NCBI RefSeq assembly: GCF_032341995.1
Contig: NZ_CP135438.1
Coordinates: 1,612,001 to 1,676,000 of the forward strand
DNA from: Domibacillus sp. DTU_2020_1001157_1_SI_ALB_TIR_016
Lineage (GTDB): Bacteria; Bacillota; Bacilli; Bacillales; Domibacillaceae
Length of the DNA stretch: 64,000 nt
Direction of reading: 5' to 3'
The notes under the pieces were generated by a model, which had not been told where the DNA came from, searched no databases, and was given only the letters and a program-made list of their open reading frames with translations. The translations under genes were made by a program, and so were the position numbers. How positions within the stretch are numbered: position 1 is the first letter of the stretch; every line of letters starts with the position of its first letter. Positions 28,707 through 37,421 of this stretch are shown here, piece after piece.

Positions 28707-28886
28707 AAAACAGGCAGGTCTCCTGACTTGGGGCATCTCGTTCAGGCCTTCCCGGGCTTAACCAGTGGCTTTTCTGAAAGAAATCGGCACGGCCGATATC
28801 CTTCCCCATACAGTGGCGGGTCCGTGCCGGATTAGAACCGGCTTCCCTTTTCAGCGCAGAATACATGTTATGTTGCGCACCTGTTT
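28707..28886 (-). promoter_or_regulatory. Cobalamin (B12) riboswitch aptamer
   Basis: The conserved blocks appear in order on the minus strand: AAACAGGTGC at the 5' P1 side, AAAAGGGAAGCCGGT, GCCACTGTATGGGGAAGG (B12-box region), AAGCC then ACTGG, CCCGGGAAGG, and GTCAGGAGACCTGCC closing to CCTGTTT. P1 pairs AAACAGG with CCTGTTT. A TATAAT-like box lies just upstream. Binding of adenosylcobalamin would be expected to shut off the NikABC-type genes through the terminator at 28554-28596. Confidence 0.95.
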
Positions 28887-29063
28887 CCATATAATATCAT
28901 ATTTTGCGAATAATCATTTGAGCAGCAAAATCGGTGATGATTCTCACATACTTCTTTTAAAATTCCCTTCAATGTTAAGTTCAAGAAAGAGAAAAGTCAA
29001 CAAACGGCTGGCTTCTTTCCTGTTTGATCCGCTGATTTCTTTCTATACGTTTACTTACTTTTC

Positions 29064-29501
29064 TTACGGCCTGGGCAGAATTGGCCGAAATGTGACCGGT
29101 GATGTAAGAATAATAGATGTGTGAACATTACCGTAAGGCATCAGCCTGTCCACGAGCAGCCTCAGACTGTCCATTCCATCAACGGCTGCTTTAATAAAGT
29201 AACCAAAGTGCCCTGTTACCCGATGGCATTCGATAACATCCAAATCCCCTGTAATCATTTCTTCGAATTCGTTGGCGGACACTTTCAAATCGCTGATTTG
29301 AATGATCAGCAGTGTATCTCTGCCTATTTTGGCGGGGGATACCCGCGCGGAAAATCCTTCAATGACACCCTGCTCCTGCAGCCGGTGCAGCCGCTCGGTA
29401 ATACTGGGCCGGCTTAGAGCCAGTTTTTTGGAAAGCTCGCTAATCGTCATGCGGGCATCCTCCTGCAGAAGCGCCAGCAAATCAATATCAATTTTGTCCA
29501 T
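29064..29501 (-). CDS. Lrp/AsnC-family transcriptional regulator
   Basis: A 145-residue regulator. The N-terminal helix-turn-helix (LLALLQEDARMTISELSKKLALSRPSITERLHRLQ has the AsnC pattern) is followed by the RAM ligand-binding domain (residues 65-140). AAGGAG precedes the ATG. It is divergent from the YitT-family gene at 29660, with a 158-base gap, so regulation of that gene or of itself is plausible. The ligand, usually an amino acid, is unknown. Confidence 0.9.
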   Translation of the reverse strand: MDKIDIDLLALLQEDARMTISELSKKLALSRPSITERLHRLQEQGVIEGFSARVSPAKIGRDTLLIIQISDLKVSANEFEEMITGDLDVIECHRVTGHFGYFIKAAVDGMDSLRLLVDRLMPYGNVHTSIILTSPVTFRPILPRP

Positions 29502-29659
29502 CTTTTCTCCTTTTCAAAATGAATATTTTACCTCTGAAATTGATTCAATTTGTAAATATATTTGATCAAATGTATTCATTATTGCATATATAAATCGTTA
29601 TTCAGATTGTATCATGAAGGTAACCATTTTGCATGAAATTGTACGAGAAGGAGAAAGCA

Positions 29660-30286
29660 ATGAAAAGAATTCTATATATTATATTAGGCTGCCTGCTCAC
29701 AAGCATCGGTGCCGTGATTTTACAGCATGGTGAAGTCATGACGGGCGGCACTGCAGGACTGTCCCTGCTTTTAAGCTATGCCTCTGATCTTCCGTTTGGA
29801 TTGGTCTTTTTTCTTGTGAATGTACCATTTTATGTGTTGTCGATTATCTTTATGGGCTGGAATTTTACTGTTTCCACGATACTGTCAGTCACCCTGCTGT
29901 CTGTGATGACAGGTCTGGATAAATGGCTTCCTGCTTTTGAAATTCCCATGTCTGTCGGGGCGGTTGTTGGGGGAGTTTTTATTGGGTTTGGGCTGTCTAT
30001 CATGTTTATGAACCGCGCCTCTCTTGGCGGCTCTAACATTGTCGCGCTCATTCTTCAGAAAAAGCTGGGCTGGAATCCCGGCAAACTAAATTTTCTTTTT
30101 GATTTTGTAGTCGTCCTATACGGTTTTTATTCCATCGGCGTCTTAAACGGAGCGCTTTCTGTTTTATCGATTATGGTTACTTCAAGTATTATCAGCCATT
30201 TTAAACAGAAAATCGGCGCAAGCAATCAATCTGCAAAAGAAAAAGAAGCCTCTCCTTCAGTAGAAGGAACAGTGGCAACAAGCTGA
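29660..30286 (+). CDS. YitT/YczE-type membrane protein
   Basis: A 208-residue integral membrane protein with five or six hydrophobic segments. It starts MKRILYIILGCLLTSIGAVIL, and GGTAGLSLLLSY and ASLGGSNIVALILQKK are typical of the YitT family. The hydrophilic C-terminus (KEKEASPSVEGTVATS) is short. Function is uncertain. The start at 29660 has AAGGAG 7 bases upstream; nine further upstream codons are unsupported. A strong terminator follows. Confidence 0.8.
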   Translation: MKRILYIILGCLLTSIGAVILQHGEVMTGGTAGLSLLLSYASDLPFGLVFFLVNVPFYVLSIIFMGWNFTVSTILSVTLLSVMTGLDKWLPAFEIPMSVGAVVGGVFIGFGLSIMFMNRASLGGSNIVALILQKKLGWNPGKLNFLFDFVVVLYGFYSIGVLNGALSVLSIMVTSSIISHFKQKIGASNQSAKEKEASPSVEGTVATS

Positions 30287-30303
30287 TGATCGATCAAGCA
30301 ATA

Positions 30304-30336
30304 AAAAAAACGGACCGACTTGGGTCCGTTTTTTTA
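30304..30336. terminator. Bidirectional terminator
   Basis: Stem AAAACGGACC/GGGTCCGTTTT with runs of A before and T after. It lies between the convergent YitT-type and cysA genes. Confidence 0.88.
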
Positions 30337-30364
30337 TTGCTCCTCTGTTTAGTTGTACAGGGGC

Positions 30365-31414
30365 TTAGATTGAAAAATCTGCCGGGACGAAGACTTTTAA
30401 CTGGTTTGGCCGGACAAATACCGTTTCTCCGGTTTGAATGTCGAGCTCCCGGTATTGTTCTTTCGGCAGCTCGGCTTCTAAAAAGCGGTCTGCTTCCTCT
30501 TCTTTTAATTCAATATGCACCGTACGGCCAACGGCATGAACGTGTATCACTTTCGCTTCCACTGCATCCTCTGTCGGCTTTTCCCGCTCAATGACAATGT
30601 CATGCGGCCGCACATAAGCAAGTGCCTGCTGTTCAGCGTCTGCTTGATTTCCATTTCGCCATTGGCCGTCTTCGAGCCGGCCATGAAATATATTTACATT
30701 GCCAAGGAAATCATACACGAACGGGCTGTTCGGCTGTTCATATACTTCTTCCGGACTTCCGATCTGCTCAATTCTTCCTTCATTCATGACCACAATCCGG
30801 TCCGCAACATCTAAGGCCTCTTCCTGGTCATGCGTAACGAAAATGCTCGTGATATGAAACTCGTCATGAAGACGGCGCAGCCACCGACGCAGTTCCTTGC
30901 GCACTTTTGCATCAAGCGCACCAAATGGTTCATCCAAAAGCAGCACTTTCGGTTCCACGGCAAGAGCACGCGCTAAAGCGACACGCTGGCGCTGTCCGCC
31001 TGACAGCTGTGCTGGATAACGATCTGCAAAAGCTTCAAGCTTCACAAGTGACAGGAGCTCCGTTACTTTTTTCTTGATATCTTTTTTAGACGGGCGCTCT
31101 TTTTTAGACCGTACCCTGAGGCCATATGCGACATTGTCAAAAACAGTCATATGTTTAAACAGAGCGTAATGCTGAAACACAAAGCCGACTTTCCGCTCAG
31201 TGGTGCGAATATGGGTTATTTCTTCATTTCCAAAAAAGATCACGCCGTCATCTGCTTCTTCAAGACCTGCAATAATACGAAGAAGAGATGTTTTACCGGA
31301 GCCGGATGGTCCAAGCAGTGCCACCAGCTCTCCTGTTTGAATATCAAGGTTGATATTTTTCAGCGCTTCAAAAGAGCCGAATGTTTTAGATACTCCCTTT
31401 ATTTGAATACTCAC
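30365..31414 (-). CDS. cysA: Sulfate/thiosulfate ABC transporter ATPase
   Basis: A 349-residue ATPase. Walker A GPSGSGKT is at residues 35-42, the signature [15 protein letters not shown] and Walker [13 protein letters not shown] follow, and a C-terminal TOBE-type regulatory extension ([13 protein letters not shown] onward) is present as in CysA. The GTG at 31414 has AAGGAGG 8 bases upstream; the longer frame would overlap cysW. It is the last gene of the sbp-cysT-cysW-cysA operon and energises sulfate import. Confidence 0.92.
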   Translation of the reverse strand: MSIQIKGVSKTFGSFEALKNINLDIQTGELVALLGPSGSGKTSLLRIIAGLEEADDGVIFFGNEEITHIRTTERKVGFVFQHYALFKHMTVFDNVAYGLRVRSKKERPSKKDIKKKVTELLSLVKLEAFADRYPAQLSGGQRQRVALARALAVEPKVLLLDEPFGALDAKVRKELRRWLRRLHDEFHITSIFVTHDQEEALDVADRIVVMNEGRIEQIGSPEEVYEQPNSPFVYDFLGNVNIFHGRLEDGQWRNGNQADAEQQALAYVRPHDIVIEREKPTEDAVEAKVIHVHAVGRTVHIELKEEEADRFLEAELPKEQYRELDIQTGETVFVRPNQLKVFVPADFSI

Positions 31415-31428
31415 CTTCTGCTCCTCCT

Positions 31429-32292
31429 TCAGCCATGCTGGCCGGACTTCCATTCCACAATATTTTTCAAGATTAGTGTCACAATAGCCAAAATGGACAT
31501 TAAAGATGCCACCGCAAACGCGGCAGAAAATTGGTACTCATTGTATAATATTTCTATATGCAGCGGCATCGTGTTGGTTAATCCGCGAATATGGCCGGAT
31601 ACAACCGATACGGCTCCAAATTCACCTACTGCCCGCGCATTGCACAAAATCACGCCGTATAATAACCCCCATTTTATATTGGGAAGCGTAACGAGCCAGA
31701 ATGTTTTCCAGCCATTCGCCCCAAGAGTAAGAGAGGCTTCTTCTTCCGCGGATCCTTGTGCCTGCATAAGAGGAATTAACTCACGTGCGACAAAAGGAAA
31801 CGTAACAAATAATGTAGCCAGTACGATACCCGGTACAGCGAATAAAATTTTAATGTCATGCTGGAATAAGAAATCTCCAAACAATCCATGTGTACTAAAC
31901 AACAGAACAAAGACCAAACCTGCAATAACCGGTGAAATAGCAAACGGCAGATCAATCAGCGTAATGAGCAGGCTTTTTCCCCTGAACTCAAACTTGGTAA
32001 TGGCCCAGGCTGCGGCAAGCCCAAACAGCGCATTGAGCGGAACCGTCAGCACCACCACAAGCAGCGTCAGTTTAATGGCCGAAAGCGCATCAGGGTCTGT
32101 AATAGAAGCGATATAAAGCCCTACCCCCTGCTCAAATGCTTTGATAAAAATGGCTGCCAGCGGCAGCAGAAGAAACAAGAATAAGAAAGCAAGTGCGACA
32201 GTGATCAAAAGAAACCGTATCATAAACGGCTCGCGGGCTGTTTGCTTGACCGCTTGCTTGCTGCCATACTGCAGTGGGATATGTCCAGCCAT
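31429..32292 (-). CDS. cysW: Sulfate ABC transporter permease CysW
   Basis: A 287-residue inner-membrane permease. The EAA coupling loop is in [31 protein letters not shown], and the conserved [18 protein letters not shown] segment marks the CysW side of the pair. AAGGAGG lies 6 bases before the ATG at 32292. It begins 11 bases after cysT ends. It forms the heterodimeric channel with CysT. Confidence 0.92.
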   Translation of the reverse strand: MAGHIPLQYGSKQAVKQTAREPFMIRFLLITVALAFLFLFLLLPLAAIFIKAFEQGVGLYIASITDPDALSAIKLTLLVVVLTVPLNALFGLAAAWAITKFEFRGKSLLITLIDLPFAISPVIAGLVFVLLFSTHGLFGDFLFQHDIKILFAVPGIVLATLFVTFPFVARELIPLMQAQGSAEEEASLTLGANGWKTFWLVTLPNIKWGLLYGVILCNARAVGEFGAVSVVSGHIRGLTNTMPLHIEILYNEYQFSAAFAVASLMSILAIVTLILKNIVEWKSGQHG

Positions 32293-32303
32293 GGTTTTCC
32301 TCC

Positions 32304-33134
32304 TTAAGAATGTGAATATTTCCGATTTGTCCACCACTGCAAGCCATTAATAAACAGCAGCAATACAAACGAGATAACCAGCATAACCGCTGCAATCGCC
32401 GTTGCTCCTTCATAGTCATACTGTTCCAGCTTTGTCATAATCATCAGTGGAGTGATTTCTGTTTTCATCGGCATGTTGCCGGCAATGAACACAACGGACC
32501 CATATTCTCCAAGTGCCCGGGCAAAAGCCAAAGCAAATCCTGTCAGTGCCGCTGGAATAATTTCTGGGACAATAACTTTAAAAAACGTCTGCATCCGTCC
32601 GGCACCTAAAATAGCTGAGGCTTCCTCTGTTTCCTGGTCAAAATTTTGCAAAACCGGCTGCACCATCCGGACTACAAACGGAAGACCAATAAACGTTAAG
32701 GCAATCGTAATGCCAATGGGTGTAAAAGCCACTTTAAAAGGCAGAAACTGTCCGACCCAGCCTGTTTCCGTGTAAAGAGTGGTGAGTGCAATGCCGGCTA
32801 CAGCTGTTGGCAGCGCAAACGGCAGATCAACTAATCCATCAATAACACGTTTACCAGGGAAGGAATACCGTACAAGTACCCAGGCAATCAGTACGCCGAA
32901 TACAACGTTGATACAAGCCGCCGCAAAGGAGGCCCCAAAACTCAGCCGGTAAGAAGCGAGAACCCGCGGCTCTGTTACAGCTGCCCAAAAGCCGGACCAG
33001 CTCATAGAAGCGGTATTGACAAAAATCATGGCCAGCGGCAGCAGTACAAGCAAACTTACATATAACGTTGTAAAGCCGACCGATAAGCCGAAGCCCGGCA
33101 GTATACTATGTTTTTTCCATTTTGTCTTTCTCAT
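32304..33134 (-). CDS. cysT: Sulfate ABC transporter permease CysT
   Basis: A 276-residue permease with six predicted membrane segments. The basic N-terminus [20 protein letters not shown] and the EAA loop [25 protein letters not shown] are typical, as is [23 protein letters not shown]. It follows the sulfate-binding gene by 64 bases and precedes cysW. The AGGTGA before the ATG is close, and an AAGGAG lies further upstream. Confidence 0.92.
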   Translation of the reverse strand: MRKTKWKKHSILPGFGLSVGFTTLYVSLLVLLPLAMIFVNTASMSWSGFWAAVTEPRVLASYRLSFGASFAAACINVVFGVLIAWVLVRYSFPGKRVIDGLVDLPFALPTAVAGIALTTLYTETGWVGQFLPFKVAFTPIGITIALTFIGLPFVVRMVQPVLQNFDQETEEASAILGAGRMQTFFKVIVPEIIPAALTGFALAFARALGEYGSVVFIAGNMPMKTEITPLMIMTKLEQYDYEGATAIAAVMLVISFVLLLFINGLQWWTNRKYSHS

Positions 33135-33198
33135 TATGTCACCTGCATCTCCTTAGAGGTAGCTAAAGCGGCGGGCAAAAGCCTGCCGCTTTGAATGC

Positions 33199-34257
33199 TT
33201 ACTTCGGCTGATAAATTTCGTCAAACGTCCCGCCGTCATCAAAGTGTTTTTGCTGCGCTTCTTTCCAGCCGCCAAATTCATCGTCAATCGTGACAAGACT
33301 GATGTCCGGGAACTGGTCTTCATATTTTGCCAGTACTTCCTCATTACGTGGACGGTAATAGTTTTCGGCGGCAATTTCCTGGCCTTTCTCCGTATACAGG
33401 TATTCCAGGTACGCTTCGGCAACTTTTTCTGTTCCTTTTTTCTCAGCTACTTTATCGACAACAGCTACTGGTGGTTCCGCTAAAATACTTAAAGACGGAT
33501 TTACAATTTCAAATTTGTCTTTGCCCAGCTCATTTAGCGAAAGATACGCTTCATTCTCCCAGGCAATCAGGACATCTCCAATTCCGCGTTCTACAAAGGT
33601 AGTCGTAGAGCCGCGCGCACCTGAATCAAGCACTTCAACATTTTGATAAATGTCACCTACAAACTGCTTAATTTTCTTTTCATCTCCATTAAACTTTTTA
33701 TCAGCATACGCCCAGGCAGCCAAGTAGTTCCAGCGCGCTCCACCGGACGTTTTCGGGTTTGGTGTAATGACCGATACACCTTTTTTCGCTAAATCATCCC
33801 AATCTTTGATCTGCTTTGGATTTCCTTTCCGGACAAGAAAGACGATCGTAGAGGTATAAGGTGTAGAGTTGTCATCCAGGCGCGTCTGCCAGTCTTCTGC
33901 TGTTAACCCTGCTTTGGCGACTTCATCAACGTCCCCAGCAAGCGCCAATGTCACCACGTCCGCTTCAAGCCCATCAATAACGGCCCGCGCCTGTTTTCCT
34001 GAACCGCCATGCGACTGCTGAATCGAGACATCCTGGCCGGTTTCTTCTTTCCAGTGAGCGGCAAATTCTTTATTAAATTCTTCATATAATTCCCGTGTTG
34101 GATCGTAAGACACATTTAAAAGCTCAACCGGCTCTTTTGAAGAAGCGGCTCCGCTTTCGCCGCTTTCCTTTTCGGTATTGCTGCCGCATCCTGCCAAAAT
34201 CGTGGCTGTTGCGGTAAGACCCGCTAAAAATGTTAAAGCAAATGGTTTTCTTTTCAT
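33199..34257 (-). CDS. sbp: Sulfate-binding lipoprotein
   Basis: A 352-residue sulfate/thiosulfate-binding protein (Sbp/CysP family). The lipobox LAGC shows it is membrane-anchored. [45 protein letters not shown] and [16 protein letters not shown] are the family anion-binding segments. The ATG at 34257 has GAGG 8 bases upstream. Its transcript carries the sulfur leader element and terminator (34297-34359) directly upstream, so transcription can be attenuated between yezD and sbp. Confidence 0.93.
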   Translation of the reverse strand: MKRKPFALTFLAGLTATATILAGCGSNTEKESGESGAASSKEPVELLNVSYDPTRELYEEFNKEFAAHWKEETGQDVSIQQSHGGSGKQARAVIDGLEADVVTLALAGDVDEVAKAGLTAEDWQTRLDDNSTPYTSTIVFLVRKGNPKQIKDWDDLAKKGVSVITPNPKTSGGARWNYLAAWAYADKKFNGDEKKIKQFVGDIYQNVEVLDSGARGSTTTFVERGIGDVLIAWENEAYLSLNELGKDKFEIVNPSLSILAEPPVAVVDKVAEKKGTEKVAEAYLEYLYTEKGQEIAAENYYRPRNEEVLAKYEDQFPDISLVTIDDEFGGWKEAQQKHFDDGGTFDEIYQPK

Positions 34258-34296
34258 CTCCAAAACCTCTCTCTCCTAGTTCGTAATCCATATAAA

Positions 34297-34359
34297 AAGG
34301 CAGACTGCTTTTAACAAAGAATCGTTAAAAGAGTCTGCCTTCAGTTTGTCTGATCGGCA
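34297..34359 (-). promoter_or_regulatory. Sulfur leader element with terminator before sbp
   Basis: On the minus strand GCC-GA-TCAG-ACAAA-CTGA-A-GGC (34358 down to 34337) forms a small hairpin. Its last GGC begins the 5' arm of an intrinsic terminator (AAGGCAGACT...AGTCTGCCTT, 34341 to 34297) with a T tail. The two structures share bases and are mutually exclusive, as in an attenuator. It begins immediately after the yezD stop. Five related elements occur in the window, all in sulfur regions. The ligand or binder is unknown. Confidence 0.75.
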
Positions 34360-34360
34360 T

Positions 34361-34552
34361 TTATTGAATTTTTACCTGCTTTGGTTTCTCGTATACTTGG
34401 TTTTTTTTTAATGGAAACCGCTGTTTTTCCAGTCGGTCAATTTGAGTAATCTGTGAGTCATGAATGACAATTTCTACTGACCCGTATTCAATTCCCTGCA
34501 GTGATTTCACAATCCGTTCAATCCATTGTTCATCAATTTGTTTTTTTGTCAT
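34361..34552 (-). CDS. yezD: YezD-like small protein (DUF2292)
   Basis: A 63-residue protein resembling B. subtilis YezD. The conserved part is WIERIVKSLQGIEYGSVEIVI, then HDSQITQIDRLEKQRF, and a basic tail follows. YezD-type genes are found with sulfate-assimilation genes, but the function is not established. The ATG at 34552 has GGAGGG 7 bases upstream. The gene lies between two copies of the sulfur leader element, one in its own leader and one between it and sbp. A decayed copy is at 40720-40862. Confidence 0.8.
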   Translation of the reverse strand: MTKKQIDEQWIERIVKSLQGIEYGSVEIVIHDSQITQIDRLEKQRFPLKKNQVYEKPKQVKIQ

Positions 34553-34601
34553 GCTGCATCCCTCCATTTTTTAATCTCGACCTTTTCAGTCGACTTTTGG
34601 T

Positions 34602-34679
34602 CAAAAAAAGCTCCTTTTCATCGCCAGGCCAAACATATTGGATAGAGATTACAAGGAGCCTTCAGTTGTCTGATTGGCG
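34602..34679 (-). promoter_or_regulatory. Sulfur leader element with terminator before yezD
   Basis: On the minus strand GCC-AA-TCAG-ACAA-CTGA-A-GGC (34678 down to 34658), with the terminator arms GGCTCCTT and AAGGAGC (34660 to 34603) ending in seven T residues. The loop of the terminator is long (about 35 bases). The GGC is shared between motif and terminator. The leader starts about 50 bases downstream of the promoter at 34735-34763. Confidence 0.75.
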
Positions 34680-34734
34680 TAGTATGTAGTTTTTTATAAC
34701 CAAGTATTTCGGTTTGTTTTATTTGAATAATTGG

Positions 34735-34763
34735 ATTATAGCCCATTCAGAAAATGATGTCTA
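34735..34763 (-). promoter_or_regulatory. Sigma-A promoter of the yezD-sbp operon
   Basis: TAGACA, a 17-base spacer and TATAAT on the minus strand. The sequence following the -10 (TATAATCCAATTATTC) contains the AATCCAAT core seen in the Rrf2-type operator nearby. Transcription would start near 34728, ahead of the leader element. Confidence 0.75.
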
Positions 34764-34794
34764 CCTATTTTTTCAAAAAAAATATTTTTCTGAA

Positions 34795-35220
34795 TTAAAC
34801 AGGAACAACGGGACGCAGCTGTCCTTTTAATAAGTCTTCTAATGTTGTTTGTTCCAGCACGTAAGCGATCGTGTCTCTTACAAGAGTCCAAAGCGGCTTT
34901 AGCAAACAGCTTCCTTCAAGCTGACAGGGCTCATAAGCCGTAACACTCGCACAGCTCATTGGAGACAATGGTCCTTCTATTTGCCGGATTACTTCACCAA
35001 TATTGATCTCTGCCGGCGACTTGCTTAAAAAGTAACCACCTTGAATGCCGCGTTTACTCTCGACGTACCCAAGCTTCTTAAGACTGAGCAGAATCTTTTC
35101 CAAGTATTTTATTGTGACAAGCGTTTCTTCTGATATTTCACTGATTGGCATCAGCCCTTTTTTTTGCCCAAGCACAATAAGCGCCCGCAGTGCATATTCA
35201 CCACGACTAGAGACCTTCAT
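34795..35220 (-). CDS. Rrf2-family regulator with three conserved cysteines
   Basis: A 141-residue regulator with an N-terminal winged helix (residues 1-60, MKVSSRGEYALRALIVLG) and dimerisation helix. It carries Cys90, Cys99 and Cys105 (C-x8-C-x5-C), as in Fe-S or redox-sensing Rrf2 proteins, which CymR of B. subtilis lacks. RQIEGPLSP matches the CymR/IscR-like core. Its location between the sulfate and taurine operons and the similar sites at 35236-35255 and 35418-35437 suggest it controls both and itself. GAGG lies 7 bases before the ATG. A decayed paralogue is at 41215-41525. Confidence 0.85.
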   Translation of the reverse strand: MKVSSRGEYALRALIVLGQKKGLMPISEISEETLVTIKYLEKILLSLKKLGYVESKRGIQGGYFLSKSPAEINIGEVIRQIEGPLSPMSCASVTAYEPCQLEGSCLLKPLWTLVRDTIAYVLEQTTLEDLLKGQLRPVVPV

Positions 35221-35235
35221 TTATTTACCTCAATT

Positions 35236-35291
35236 CCTATTAATTCTATTGGATTTATACAAATTATATGCATTTGCCCTCACGATGTCTA
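35236..35291 (-). promoter_or_regulatory. Promoter and candidate Rrf2 operator of the rrf2 gene
   Basis: The promoter is TAGACA (35286-35291), 17 bases, TATAAT (35263-35268) on the minus strand. Overlapping the start region, 35236-35255 reads CCTATTAATTCTATTGGATT on the plus strand. It is identical at 17 of 20 positions to the site at 35418-35437 in front of the tau operon. Position over the transcription start suggests repression and autoregulation. Confidence 0.65.
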
Positions 35292-35385
35292 CACTTCAAA
35301 TAAAAAAGCATCTTCGCTTTTTCGCAAAAAATTTTTCAATATAAGATATCTTTTTTCATGCTTTCATAAATTTTTAAAAATTATA

Positions 35386-35437
35386 TTGACGGCAAATTTA
35401 CTGCTTGTTATTATAAACCTACTAATTCAATCGGATT
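35386..35437 (+). promoter_or_regulatory. Promoter and candidate Rrf2 operator of the tau operon
   Basis: TTGACG (35386-35391), a 17-base spacer and TATTAT (35409-35414) form a good sigma-A promoter. Directly after the -10, 35418-35437 reads CCTACTAATTCAATCGGATT, the same site as in front of rrf2. A similar TAATCCAATCGGAT core lies at 41668-41681 before the next sulfur operon. Confidence 0.7.
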
Positions 35438-35446
35438 AAACAACAA

Positions 35447-35508
35447 TACCTACCAGTCAACTGGAGGCTCCCTTACCATCTTCGGATGAGGGAGCCTTTT
35501 TTGTTTAA
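35447..35508 (+). promoter_or_regulatory. Sulfur leader element with terminator before the tau operon
   Basis: TACC-TA-CCAG-TCAA-CTGG-A-GGC (35447-35468) is the same hairpin architecture as at 34297 and 34602 but with a different stem sequence (CCAG/CTGG), so the stem covaries. The GGC starts a terminator GGCTCCCT...AGGGAGCC capped by a CATC-TTCG-GATG hairpin and followed by TTTTTT. It is placed about 26 bases after the predicted transcription start, before the permease gene. Confidence 0.8.
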
Positions 35509-35536
35509 TCCATCAAAGGAGGAATAAAACCAGAAA

Positions 35537-36325
35537 ATGAAGAGCGAATTTTTAGAAAAGAAAAAATGGCTGGTTCGATTTATTTCTTTTATAAGCGTTG
35601 TTATTCTATTCATCATTTGGTTCCTTGTGACAAATTTAGGCTGGGTGGACTCCTATTTCATTCCAAAGCCACAGGATGTTTGGTCTTCATTTATTGTATT
35701 GGTGACGGAAGGATATAAAGGAGCCTCTCTTTTCACACACATTTCTAATAGTTTGTTTCGTCTTTTTACAGCTTTATTATTTGCTTTTATTACAGCAGTC
35801 CCGCTCGGTCTCTTATGTGGATACTCAAATTACATTCGAGCGATATTTGATCCAATTATTGAATTCTATCGACCATGGCCGCCGTTGGCCTATTACGCAC
35901 TGCTCGTCCTTTGGCTTGGCATTGAAGATGAATCAAAGATCGCACTTTTATATTTAAGTGCATTTGCTCCACTATTTATTGCTACGGTTGCGTCTGTTCA
36001 AAAGCTGCCCGTTGACCGCATAAACGCAGCGCTCTCTCTTGGTGCTAAAAAACGAAATATACTGTGGCATATTATTTTACCTTCCTGCCAGCCGGATATT
36101 TTAACAGGTTTAAGAACAGCCATAGGCATTACTTATGCAACCCTTGTGGCAGCAGAAATGGTCGCAGCAACAAGCGGTATTGGCTGGATGGTTCTTGATG
36201 CAAGCAAGTATTTAAGAAGTGACATTGTTTTTGTCGGCATCATGATAATGGGCATCATTGCCATTTTATTAGATGGTTTACTTCGCCTTTATCAATCGCG
36301 CCGTTTTTCATGGGTTGGCAAATAA
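35537..36325 (+). CDS. Taurine/sulfonate ABC transporter permease
   Basis: A 262-residue permease of the TauC/SsuC family (six membrane segments). The coupling loop is INAALSLGAKKRNILWHIILPSCQPDILTGLR, followed by WMVLDASKYLRSDIVFVGIM. AGGAGG lies 14 bases before the ATG, longer than usual. It is first in an operon with a binding protein, ATPase and TauD-like dioxygenase. It is preceded by the leader element and the Rrf2-type operator. Confidence 0.88.
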   Translation: MKSEFLEKKKWLVRFISFISVVILFIIWFLVTNLGWVDSYFIPKPQDVWSSFIVLVTEGYKGASLFTHISNSLFRLFTALLFAFITAVPLGLLCGYSNYIRAIFDPIIEFYRPWPPLAYYALLVLWLGIEDESKIALLYLSAFAPLFIATVASVQKLPVDRINAALSLGAKKRNILWHIILPSCQPDILTGLRTAIGITYATLVAAEMVAATSGIGWMVLDASKYLRSDIVFVGIMIMGIIAILLDGLLRLYQSRRFSWVGK

Positions 36326-36353
36326 AAATATAAAGAAAATGGAGAATCATGAT

Positions 36354-37394
36354 ATGAAAACGATTAAAAGAGGATTTTGGTTACTTTCAGCACTCTTATT
36401 ACTTATCATCTTCACTGCTGCTTGCTCCAATGAAAATTCATCAGGCAAAGCAAACGATCAGGCTTCGGGATCCAGTTCCGAAAAAGCACCTGAAAAAATT
36501 GTTCTTGGATACCAGGTTTCACCGAGCGGAGAGCTTCTCGCTAAAGCGCTTGGCCTGCTGGAAAAGAAGTATCCAGACATTGAGATTGAATGGGTAAAAT
36601 TTGATTCTGGACGGGATGTAAACAACGCTATCGCAAGCGGCAGTATCGATTTTGGGCTTGTTGGTACCCCGCCAGCCGCCATTGGTGTTGCCAGCAATAT
36701 GCCTTATAAAGTCTATTATCTTCATGACATCATTGGAGAAAGTGAGGCACTGGTTGTAAAAGAGGATTCTGGCATCCAATCATTAGAGGATTTAAAAGGA
36801 AAAAAAATTGCTACAACCTTTAGTTCAACTTCACACTATAGCTTACTTGGTGCACTAAAAAATGAAGGAATTGATCCTGTAAAAGAAAATATCACACTTC
36901 TTGATATGCAGCCGCCTGATATTTATGCTGCGTGGCAGCGCGGAGATATTGATGGTGCCTACATTTGGCAGCCTATTCAATCTAAGCTCATCGCAGAACA
37001 AGGCAAGGTTATTACACATTCCGGCAAACTAGCAGAACAAGGCGTGCTTACAGCTGAACTTGGAATCGTCCACAACGATTTTGCAGAAAAGTATCCATCT
37101 ATTGTAGATGGTTATGTTGATGCATTAGATGAAGCCGTTAAATATTACAATGAAAAGCCCGAAGAGTCTGCCGAACTTCTGTCAAAAGAGCTGGGCCTTA
37201 CTCCTGAAGAAAGCTTAGTTACAATGAAACAAATTGTTTGGCTGGATGCTTCAAAGCAAAAGGAATATTTTAATGGACCGCTCGCAGAAACGCTTAAAGA
37301 AACAGCAGATTTCCTTGTTGAACAAAAAGCTATTTCGAGCGCACCTGATTTGGAGGCATATAAACAAGCCCTCCTTCAAGCTCCCCATCAATAA
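36354..37394 (+). CDS. Taurine/sulfonate-binding lipoprotein
   Basis: A 346-residue SsuA/TauA-family extracellular binding protein. The lipobox (TAAC) follows a hydrophobic signal segment and precedes a serine-rich linker. KIVLGYQVSPSGELLAKALG and FDSGRDVNNAIASGSIDFGLVGTPPAAIG are the family sulfonate-binding segments. The ATG at 36354 has GGAG 9 bases upstream; the longer frame overlaps the permease end. The TauA-like EALVVKEDSGI region and the adjacent TauD-like gene favour taurine. Confidence 0.88.
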   Translation: MKTIKRGFWLLSALLLLIIFTAACSNENSSGKANDQASGSSSEKAPEKIVLGYQVSPSGELLAKALGLLEKKYPDIEIEWVKFDSGRDVNNAIASGSIDFGLVGTPPAAIGVASNMPYKVYYLHDIIGESEALVVKEDSGIQSLEDLKGKKIATTFSSTSHYSLLGALKNEGIDPVKENITLLDMQPPDIYAAWQRGDIDGAYIWQPIQSKLIAEQGKVITHSGKLAEQGVLTAELGIVHNDFAEKYPSIVDGYVDALDEAVKYYNEKPEESAELLSKELGLTPEESLVTMKQIVWLDASKQKEYFNGPLAETLKETADFLVEQKAISSAPDLEAYKQALLQAPHQ

Positions 37395-37421
37395 CTGTTT
37401 ATAAGAAGGGACGTGAAAGGC

